Assembly (NCBI GenBank): GCA_031268065.1
Contig: JAIRXX010000042.1
Span: 1-5,190 of the forward strand
DNA: 5,190 nucleotides
Direction: 5' to 3'
Source: Propionibacteriaceae bacterium
GTDB taxonomy: Bacteria > Actinomycetota > Actinomycetes > Propionibacteriales > Propionibacteriaceae
Shown: positions 1 to 5,190 of the stretch, piece after piece
Numbering within the stretch: position 1 is the stretch's first letter
How the letters are laid out: each line of letters starts with the position of its first letter
The notes under the pieces: model-generated
Databases searched by the model: none
Told to the model about the DNA's origin: nothing
The model's input: the letters and a program-made list of their open reading frames with translations, nothing else
Position numbers and translations under genes: made by a program

Positions 1-3
1 CAG

Positions 4-76
4 CGCGCCCGGAGGTACTCGAAACCCCAACCTTCTGATCCGTAGTCAGATGCTCTATCCATTAAGCTACGGGCGC
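4..76 (-). tRNA. tRNA-Arg, anticodon ACG
   Basis: The minus strand folds into a complete 73-nt cloverleaf. The 7-bp acceptor stem (GCGCCCG/CGGGCGC) is fully Watson-Crick. The D arm is GCTT/GAGC with an 8-base loop containing GG. The anticodon stem TCTGA/TCAGA closes the loop CTACGGA, which places ACG at positions 34-36. The variable loop has 5 bases. The T arm is GGGGT/ACCTC with one G-U pair and the loop TTCGAGT. ACG (inosine-modified in most bacteria) reads CGU, CGC and CGA arginine codons. The discriminator base is G. The three bases after it read CTG, so CCA is not encoded and must be added enzymatically, as is common in Actinobacteria. The gene lies 138 bases downstream of the adhesin gene on the same strand and appears to have its own promoter. 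Confidence 0.97.
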
Positions 77-92
77 TCAGATGCAAAGAGAG

Positions 93-122
93 AGTCTACC
101 CAGTCATACGGCGGGAGTCCAA
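93..122 (-). promoter_or_regulatory. Predicted sigma70-type promoter of the tRNA-Arg gene
   Basis: On the minus strand, TTGGAC (117-122) lies 18 bases from TAGACT (93-98). TAGACT matches the -10 consensus TATAAT at 4 of 6 positions, including the first T, the second A and the last T. TTGGAC keeps the TTG of the -35 consensus. The -10 box ends 16 bases before the mature tRNA 5' end, so a start about 7 bases downstream would leave a leader of roughly 9 bases, normal for a bacterial tRNA transcript. The assignment rests only on motif and spacing. The tRNA could also be reached by read-through from the adhesin gene. Confidence 0.55.
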
Positions 123-136
123 CTGGCCACTTGGAC
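117..136. repeat. 20-bp near-perfect dyad overlapping the tRNA promoter -35 box
   Basis: The plus-strand sequence GTCCAACTGGCCACTTGGAC is symmetric about 126/127 at every position except one opposed pair (123/130). It has 6-bp arms, GTCCAA and TTGGAC, around a TGGCCA core. The left arm is exactly the -35 box of the predicted tRNA promoter. As DNA it resembles an operator for a dimeric regulator. As minus-strand RNA it could form a 6-bp hairpin at the end of the adhesin mRNA, but no U-tract follows, so it is not a canonical intrinsic terminator. The symmetry is seen directly; either role is inference. Confidence 0.5.
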
Positions 137-154
137 CTGCCTATTTGACGACAA

Positions 155-174
155 GCGTTACCCCGGCCTGACGC
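155..174 (-). terminator. Weak hairpin downstream of the adhesin gene, possible terminator
   Basis: About 40 bases after the adhesin stop codon the minus strand reads GCGTCA, then GGCCGGGG, then TAACGC. This can pair as a 6-bp stem with one C-A mismatch and a G-rich 8-base loop. There is no run of U after it. It is a weak candidate for an actinobacterial-type terminator lacking a U-tract. The stronger dyad at 117-136 is the alternative end signal. Apart from these two structures and the tRNA promoter, I see nothing else in the 138-base gap, and no small gene fits there. Confidence 0.2.
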
Positions 175-214
175 GGTGCTAGGCAACTTGGAGCCGCCAC
201 CAACTGGACGCGGG

Positions 215-3200
215 TCAGCTGCCCTGGCGGCGGCGCTTGGCCACCAGCACCAGCAGGAAACCAACGGCCAGCAGGGCCAACGCACCGCCAAGCTTCCACT
301 CCAGGCCGTCTGCGCCGCTGAACGGCAGCGACGGCTTGGCCGCCACTGTGAACCCAACCTCGTGCGCACCTGACAGCGGGCCGGTCAGCGTTGCGACCTG
401 CGCCCCAAGCACCGCATCATCGGGGATCGCCCAGCTGAAGACCACCTGGCCGTCCGCGTCTGCGACCTGCGTGCCCAAGGCCACGCCGTCTGAGAGCACG
501 GCGCTGACCTCTTCACCGGGCTGGAAATTGATCCCGGTGATGGTCTGCTCCTCGCCTGGGAACAAGGTCGGCTTGGCGGCTGCCGCCGCTGGCAGACCTA
601 TCCGCCATAGCTTGGCAGCTTGGTTGCCAGCCTGATCCCGCTCGATGATCGTCACCACGTCGCCGGTATCCAACACCCGGCCCAACTCGCACTCCCAGGC
701 CAGACCGGCGCTGACTGCCGTCTCGCAGATGACAACGCCGTCTGGGTCTTTAACGGTGATCGCGTTGCCCGGCTCGTCACCGCCACCTGCCAACGTCTCG
801 CCGTTGCTCGGCTTGGGGCTGGGCGGCGCTGGCGGCGTGGCGTCTACCACCACTGTGAACCCGGCAGAGGCGTTGCCAGCCGAATCGACGATCTCCACCG
901 CCAATTCAGCGCCGTCGGGCGACGCGGGAACGATCGGGCAATCGAACGCCCCGTCCGCGCCCACCGGGCACCTCGCCAACTCGTCGCCGGTCGCGGAATC
1001 GACCACCACAACCGTTAGATCGCCTGCCCGCGCGTCAGGCTCGTCCGCCAGATCAACTTCGCCCCGCACATGCTTCCCATCCGACGGACTCACCGCCGGG
1101 AGTTCGGGCGGCGTCGAATCAGTGAACGTCAAACGCACCACAGCAGGTTGGCCCGCCGCAGCCCGTTGGCCGTCAGCGGTGGCGATCTCCGAGCCGTTGA
1201 CCGACGCCCGGACGTCATAACCGCCCTGCACGCCGAAATAGGTGGCAGCAGCCGTGCCCGCGTCCGGAGCCGGTGTGGCGGCGGCATAATCGACCAGCGC
1301 GGTATCGGCCTGGAACCAACCCGGGCCATTCACCCGCGCCGCCCCAGTCCCGGCCCGAGTGCCAGCAGGCACCCAGAAGTCCACCACGCAAGGCACCTGG
1401 ACCGCCCCGGACCAGCAAGACGCCAGATTCCGGAACTTGTCCCGCACCAACGCCAACACCGTCAGCCCAGCTGGATCGTCCGCGCGGACCGGCCCCGCCG
1501 GACTCGTCAACTCGGACTCCACCGGCGACGGCACACCGCCTACGAACCTGGCTGGCAACACCTGGTCCACCCCGCCTGGCTGCGTCGCTATCCGCGATCC
1601 GCCTAGACTCGCTCCAACGCCATGCGTCCCGGCCAGCGTCGTCACGATCTCCAACGCTACCGTGCCATCGGCGGCGCTGACGTAGGAACCCGGCGGGCAA
1701 TCGCCCGCAGGCGCGGTCGCGGCCTTAACCGCCACATCGCCCGGCAAGACCGGAGTCACGCATTCGCCAGCCACCGGCTTCAACGAAGCCCCGGCCTGCC
1801 CGTTCATCACCGTCACCGTCAATGTGTACGAAGCAGCGTCGTCAGCCCGCACCACCGCAGCAGATGAATCAGTCTTTGCCAGCTCGAACCACGACGCCTC
1901 GGCGCTGCCCACACCGGCGTCGAATGTCACCGGTCCGCTGCCAGCGGGGACACTTCCCTGCCCAGGGGAGGCTATCGTGCCCGACACCGGGAACGTGCCC
2001 TCATGGTCGGACACGATCTTGACATAGGCCAAACCCGGTGTGTAGACGCCATTAACCTCGCATTCAGCCGGTACCGGATTCAGGTCATAGGCACACGTCG
2101 TCACCGTTGCCGTCTTTGAACCACCCACGAACACCGGCGTGCCCACTGTGCCCGCTTGCGAATCCGGCAAGGTGAAGGTCACAGCTAGCTGGCCGATCCC
2201 GTTCCCATGCTCGTCCCGCACCACCACACGCGCCCAAGACTCAGCCACCAGGTCGTTCAGCACCGCCGGGGTCCACGTCTCGAAGGTGGTCTTATCCAGA
2301 TCGGCCACTGGCCCGGCCCTGAAATTCGCGCCCTTGACCGCGCCCAGATGGATCGTCGCCTCCGGGGGGCCAACCGGCGTCCAAACAGCCGGGTCCGACG
2401 CCGACTGGGCGAGTGCCCGCACCCAGACCCAAGTCGCCAAATGGTTCCCCGAAGCATCCTGTGGGGAGGCGAAATGGTAAGACGCCACCCCCGCCGCGTC
2501 GGTCTGCGCCACCGGGCCGGCATTCCAGAGCGCCGAGCCGTCTGGCAGCTCGGAGCCAGCTATCGTCCACTGGAACGAGACCGCCGTATCCGGCACCGGG
2601 TTCAGGTTCGCGTCTTTCAACTCAACCTTGGCCTGATGCTGATCCACGCCGCCCACGTACTTCGCAGTCTGGGCTGTCGGAATCGACAACACCGAATCAG
2701 CGGCTGAGAACCCGCCATTCACAAACACCGCCCGGACCTGGCCTTGGGTGTCAACGACGGCACCCTCCACAGCGTCCTTCACCGACAAGATCGGCTGATC
2801 CGGGGTGCCCGACACCCGGGCAGTCACCACATAGTTGCCCGCAACCGGCGTGGACACCGCGATGGCCGCCACCCCCGCGGTCACCGGAACCTCCACAGAA
2901 TCCGGTCCCGGATAAGCCGCCTGGCCAACCGTCGCGGTCAATCCATCCGGCACCTGGAACACCACCGTCCCGCTATCCGCCGGATTGCCCTGCTCATCGA
3001 ACAACCGCGCCAACACCGTGGCCTTGGTCGAACCGTCCGCCACCGTGACGCCGGGTTGCGCCAACCACGAATTGTCAGCGACCGGCCCGCCGCCGCTGAA
3101 GCGCAGCGTCACCGGATCGCCGATCCTCCGCCAAGCGCCGTTGGCCCAGACCTCGACCCAAACGGTGTAGGTTGCGCGGACGGTGCTGGACACCCGCCAG

Positions 3201-5190
3201 CTGTGATGGCCCCAGACGGGCGCTGTCGGCGTCCCGGTCAAGACGGTGCCGGTCCCCGGAGCGATTATCAGTCCCACAGCGTCTCCCACCGGGGTGAGCC
3301 GCACAGCGGCGCCGCCCACCAAGATGTCCGCCGACGATCTGACTTCGGCGTCCAACGTGTACCGCTCGTACCCATCGGCTGTCACCGAGACCGTCTGCTG
3401 CGGGTCGTCAGCGGCGTCGGTGCTCGGAGTCACTGTCCGAACCGACCGGGCCGGATCGGGTTCGCCCGAGCCGAATTGCAGTTGCTTCGGGGAGGCGGTG
3501 ACCTCCTGCTGGTGAGCCGCGTCCAAATAGGCCGATACGTCGAACGCCCCCGGCTCGTGGGAGGTGAGGGTGATCTGCGCCTTCCCAGGCGTATCGCACC
3601 AGTCCGGCTTCGCAGCCGAGTTGAAGTCGCAGGTCAGCGCAGAGGCCGCGCTCAGCGTCGGCCCGTCCACAGCGGGCGAACCTTCTTCAACCTCGAAATA
3701 CACCCGGTGTCCCGCGACCGGGTTGTCATTGGCGTCCCGCACGACCACCCAGGCCCGGTTCGAGGAAGACCCATCCGCCTGCACGTTCTGAGTTGACACG
3801 TCCAGGTAGCTCCGCCCAACCGAAGCCGCGCCGGGGACGAACCGCAACACTTGGTCAACTGCCGGGATATTTGATCCGACGACCTGCGCGTTGACCTGGT
3901 AAGCCTTCGCAACCGTGGTGGTGAACACCACCTCTACGCGGCCAGCGCTGTCAGTGCGGTCATCGCCGGTGACCACGAGTCCGTCCGGGACGTCGAATGT
4001 CACCTGGAACCCGGCGGCGGCAGGCACAGCACTGGTGGTGCGCACCGTGACCACGCCGGTGAACGACTCCACGCCATCGGCCACCTTGGTGTTCGCAGCC
4101 GGATCGGGCGTGATCTCGAACGTCGAGCACGAAGCGCAAAGCTCAGTGTCCTCGAAGAGGAAAACCGCCTGACCCACCGCTAGTCCAGCCGTGCCGACGC
4201 CAAGGAAAGCGCTTACGGTGGTGGTCTCGGAGGCCGATGAGGCGACCCGCACCTGGGCCGGGTCCGATGATCCGGTCAAAACGGTGAGCGTCTTGCAGTC
4301 AGCGATAGCGCCCGACCCGCACGGATTCGTGTCGCCAGCGCCGATGAAATGCGCCGCCTTGGCCGGGTCCAGCGTGAAAGTCACCGGCGTGCTCGGCACC
4401 AGGTTGTCGTACTCGTCATACACCGTCACCGCCGCCGAATGGCTCTGCGCGTAAGTGTCGGTGTACAGGCGTGGGCCGCTGCTGGAGGCAAGTGTGCCCC
4501 GGAACGCCGGCGCCGCCACGAACTGGGCGTCCAGCGCCTTAATGGACCCGAGCGGCTCGGTGGCGATCCGGTCGCCTCCCACCCAGACGGACACCTCGTA
4601 GATCCCCGCCTTCGTGGTCTTGAGTTGGTAGACCGCCACGCCTGGGCTGGTGGACCCGGTGACGCCCGTGGTGACCACTGTGGAACCCATCAGGGTGCCA
4701 TCGAGCTTCCATTCGATCCGAAGATCCTGGATGTTGGCGACAGCGCCCGCCGCGTCACGCCCGTTCACGCTCAACGTCCACGAATCCAAACCGTCCGCGA
4801 CGACGTAAGCGGCGGAAGCGTCCACCGGGCTCTTCACCATTTCCCACCAGGAGTGGGCGGCGTCAATCGTCACGTCGGAGAATTTTGCCTTGTGCTCATC
4901 GGAGGTCCCCGGCGAACTCTGGGCGCCGAAGCTGCCCACGGTCATGTACTGGCCTGGGGTGAAAGACCGCGCCTCGACGGTGCAGCGGCCATCAGCGCCT
5001 GTCGTGCCGCCGCTACCCGTGCCAGTCCCGGTCGCGGGGTTGCCGCGAGCGTTCTCCGGCCCGAACCACACCGTCTGCGTGCCTGCGGGCGAAAGCTGGA
5101 AACTGCACTCAGAAGCCGGATGGCCGGTGATCACATTGCCGAAGGCATCCTGCACCACCATGTAGGCGGGTACCGCAGCCACGCCATTTG
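215..5190 (-). CDS. Giant multi-domain Ig-like surface adhesin, sortase-anchored (5' partial)
   Basis: This is a very large cell-wall-anchored protein built as a stalk of bacterial Ig-like domains, probably an adhesin or invasin-like fibre on the outer surface. The frame is open to the right edge and ends at TGA (215-217). A GTG at 5182 begins the longest start-to-stop reading, but the in-frame codons before it (AAT GGC) carry no stop. The protein also begins mid-domain there (AYMVVQDAFGNVITGHP is an internal Ig-like strand pattern), so the true start and signal peptide lie outside. Numbering from that GTG as residue 1, the order is: about eleven Big_1/invasin-like modules (1 to about 1355), two modules starting D-x-TPP with a Cys pair (about 1356-1446 and 1447-1530), a beta-rich domain with FPGEEQTITG and QPGEEV motifs (about 1531-1615), LPFSG (1619-1623), a hydrophobic segment (1631-1648) and the tail KRRRQGS. 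All 18 visible cysteines fall in close pairs. No enzymatic domain is visible. The ligand is unknown, and specificity probably resides in the missing N-terminal part. Confidence 0.93.
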   Translation of the reverse strand, partial: NGVAAVPAYMVVQDAFGNVITGHPASECSFQLSPAGTQTVWFGPENARGNPATGTGTGSGGTTGADGRCTVEARSFTPGQYMTVGSFGAQSSPGTSDEHKAKFSDVTIDAAHSWWEMVKSPVDASAAYVVADGLDSWTLSVNGRDAAGAVANIQDLRIEWKLDGTLMGSTVVTTGVTGSTSPGVAVYQLKTTKAGIYEVSVWVGGDRIATEPLGSIKALDAQFVAAPAFRGTLASSSGPRLYTDTYAQSHSAAVTVYDEYDNLVPSTPVTFTLDPAKAAHFIGAGDTNPCGSGAIADCKTLTVLTGSSDPAQVRVASSASETTTVSAFLGVGTAGLAVGQAVFLFEDTELCASCSTFEITPDPAANTKVADGVESFTGVVTVRTTSAVPAAAGFQVTFDVPDGLVVTGDDRTDSAGRVEVVFTTTVAKAYQVNAQVVGSNIPAVDQVLRFVPGAASVGRSYLDVSTQNVQADGSSSNRAWVVVRDANDNPVAGHRVYFEVEEGSPAVDGPTLSAASALTCDFNSAAKPDWCDTPGKAQITLTSHEPGAFDVSAYLDAAHQQEVTASPKQLQFGSGEPDPARSVRTVTPSTDAADDPQQTVSVTADGYERYTLDAEVRSSADILVGGAAVRLTPVGDAVGLIIAPGTGTVLTGTPTAPVWGHHSWRVSSTVRATYTVWVEVWANGAWRRIGDPVTLRFSGGGPVADNSWLAQPGVTVADGSTKATVLARLFDEQGNPADSGTVVFQVPDGLTATVGQAAYPGPDSVEVPVTAGVAAIAVSTPVAGNYVVTARVSGTPDQPILSVKDAVEGAVVDTQGQVRAVFVNGGFSAADSVLSIPTAQTAKYVGGVDQHQAKVELKDANLNPVPDTAVSFQWTIAGSELPDGSALWNAGPVAQTDAAGVASYHFASPQDASGNHLATWVWVRALAQSASDPAVWTPVGPPEATIHLGAVKGANFRAGPVADLDKTTFETWTPAVLNDLVAESWARVVVRDEHGNGIGQLAVTFTLPDSQAGTVGTPVFVGGSKTATVTTCAYDLNPVPAECEVNGVYTPGLAYVKIVSDHEGTFPVSGTIASPGQGSVPAGSGPVTFDAGVGSAEASWFELAKTDSSAAVVRADDAASYTLTVTVMNGQAGASLKPVAGECVTPVLPGDVAVKAATAPAGDCPPGSYVSAADGTVALEIVTTLAGTHGVGASLGGSRIATQPGGVDQVLPARFVGGVPSPVESELTSPAGPVRADDPAGLTVLALVRDKFRNLASCWSGAVQVPCVVDFWVPAGTRAGTGAARVNGPGWFQADTALVDYAAATPAPDAGTAAATYFGVQGGYDVRASVNGSEIATADGQRAAAGQPAVVRLTFTDSTPPELPAVSPSDGKHVRGEVDLADEPDARAGDLTVVVVDSATGDELARCPVGADGAFDCPIVPASPDGAELAVEIVDSAGNASAGFTVVVDATPPAPPSPKPSNGETLAGGGDEPGNAITVKDPDGVVICETAVSAGLAWECELGRVLDTGDVVTIIERDQAGNQAAKLWRIGLPAAAAAKPTLFPGEEQTITGINFQPGEEVSAVLSDGVALGTQVADADGQVVFSWAIPDDAVLGAQVATLTGPLSGAHEVGFTVAAKPSLPFSGADGLEWKLGGALALLAVGFLLVLVAKRRRQGS
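218..334 (-). other. C-terminal cell-wall sorting signal, motif LPFSG
   Basis: The last 39 residues (1617-1655) have the tripartite sortase-substrate layout. LPFSG lies at nt 314-328, a hydrophobic helix (LGGALALLAVGFLLVLVA) at 239-292, and a basic tail KRRRQGS ends the protein. This predicts cleavage after Ser in the motif and covalent attachment to peptidoglycan by a sortase encoded elsewhere. The usual Thr at position 4 of LPXTG is Ser here. The alternative is simple retention by the transmembrane helix if the motif is not cut. Confidence 0.85.
338..592 (-). other. Wall-proximal beta-rich domain with FPGEEQTITG and PGEEV motifs
   Basis: Residues about 1531-1615 include PTLFPGEEQTITGINFQPGE and then VSAVLSDGVALGTQVADADG. 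IPDDAVLGAQVATLTG follows, leading to FTVAA just before the sorting motif. The layout G-x-x-F-x-PGE-x-V, L-G-x-x-x-ADxxG-x-V and I-P-x-D/x-x-x-G is a recurring last domain in actinobacterial LPXTG-type surface proteins. It presumably forms a small Ig-like or IPT-like fold spanning the cell wall. Function beyond spacing is not evident. Confidence 0.6.
593..844 (-). other. Proline-led, Cys-paired Ig-like domain, second copy (domain of the adhesin)
   Basis: Residues about 1447-1530 start DATPPAPPSPKPSNGETLAG, run through AITVKDPDGVVICETAV, and carry C1486 and C1498 around an SAGLAWE turn. They close with IIERDQAGNQAAKLWRIGLP. The segment aligns by eye with the preceding domain: the same D-x-TPP opening, the same position of the Cys pair and the same D-x-AGN close. 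This makes the two a tandem pair, although their sequences have diverged. It probably serves the same spacer role as its partner. Confidence 0.7.
845..1117 (-). other. Proline-led, Cys-paired Ig-like domain, first copy (domain of the adhesin)
   Basis: Residues about 1356-1446 begin STPPELPAVSPSDGKHVRGE, continue with the strand DLTVVVVDSATGDELARCPV, and contain C1405 and C1415 flanking a GADGAFD turn. The segment ends with EIVDSAGNASAGFTVVVD. The pattern TPP-x-x-P, then T-V-x-D, a Cys pair around a G-x-F/W turn, and D-x-A-G-N is typical of short Ig-like repeats (Big_6/Big_13-like) in actinobacterial surface proteins. It probably acts as a wall-proximal spacer. The exact Pfam assignment is from memory of the pattern and was not tested. 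Confidence 0.7.
1118..5190 (-). repeat. Array of about eleven divergent bacterial Ig-like modules (protein-level repeats)
   Basis: Modules of roughly 100-136 residues recur. Each opens with a V-x-ADG/ADD-like linker followed by a strand of the type A-x-V-x-V-x-D-x-x-x-N-P-V. Each usually closes with an A-G-x-Y-x-V-x-A strand before the next linker. Module openings are near residues 128, 246, 366, 467, 600, 712, 841, 978, 1110 and 1230, plus one partial module at the right edge. Clear examples are VQADGSSSNRAWVVVRDAND (467-486), followed by NPVAG, and VADGSTKATVLARLFDEQGN (714-733). The pattern matches the Big_1/invasin-intimin class of Ig-like folds, which form rigid extracellular rods. Similarity is only at protein level; the modules have diverged too far to show as DNA tandem repeats. 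Boundaries are approximate because they were drawn by eye. Confidence 0.82.

Noticed and set aside
1..76. tRNA-Arg gene as an integration site for a genomic island carrying the adhesin
   Set aside because: Integrases usually target the tRNA 3' part, which faces the left edge, while the adhesin lies on the 5' side. No integrase and no repeated tRNA fragment is visible in the window. Only three bases of 3' flank can be read.
67..369. 100-codon minus-strand open frame overlapping the adhesin 3' end and reaching the tRNA
   Set aside because: It is out of frame with the convincing sorting signal, Trp/Arg-rich without a domain, and runs across the tRNA promoter into the tRNA gene.
2413..3048. 211-codon plus-strand open frame
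   Set aside because: The translation is low-complexity Pro/Arg/Ser with no strand pattern or domain, and lies wholly inside the adhesin gene. It is an antisense shadow.
2744..3796. 350-codon plus-strand open frame antisense to the adhesin gene
   Set aside because: The product is rich in Arg, His, Gly and Pro with no recognisable domain, a typical shadow of a GC-rich gene on the other strand. The minus frame over the same bases encodes clear Ig-like modules.
215..5190. Frameshift or pseudogene in the adhesin gene
   Set aside because: The frame is uninterrupted from the right edge to an intact sorting signal and a single TGA stop, and module order and Cys pairing remain regular throughout.
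1..5190. CRISPR array, insertion sequence, toxin-antitoxin pair or defence system
   Set aside because: No regularly spaced direct DNA repeats, terminal inverted repeats, transposase, or small paired genes were found on either strand. The content is one large structural surface gene and one tRNA.

Overview
The window comes from a GC-rich bacterium, most likely an actinobacterium (high-GC Gram-positive). Three observations support this: strong G/C preference at third codon positions, a tRNA gene whose 3' CCA is not encoded, and a very large secreted-type protein ending in a sortase cell-wall sorting signal. I cannot name the genus.

Both genes lie on the minus strand. Read in the direction of transcription (high to low coordinates), the window opens inside a giant surface protein gene whose 5' end lies beyond the right edge. 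At least 1657 in-frame codons are visible (5190 to 215). The visible protein is a long stalk of about eleven divergent bacterial Ig-like modules. These are followed by two proline-led, cysteine-bridged Ig-like modules, a last beta-rich wall-proximal domain, and a C-terminal sorting signal (LPFSG, hydrophobic segment, Lys/Arg tail). It fits a fibrillar adhesin or invasin-like protein covalently attached to peptidoglycan. The signal peptide and any N-terminal binding domain are outside the window.

After the TGA stop comes a 138-base intergenic stretch (77-214). It holds a plausible sigma70-type promoter for the next gene, a 20-bp near-perfect dyad overlapping that promoter's -35 box, and one weaker hairpin. 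The window ends with a complete tRNA-Arg(ACG) gene at 4-76.

I see no mobile element, CRISPR array, phage gene, defence module or other clear multi-gene system. The plus-strand open frames over the adhesin are GC-driven antisense shadows. The points most worth a second look are the Ser-containing sorting motif, the strict pairing of all 18 visible cysteines, a two-module duplication inside the stalk, and the dyad at the tRNA promoter.
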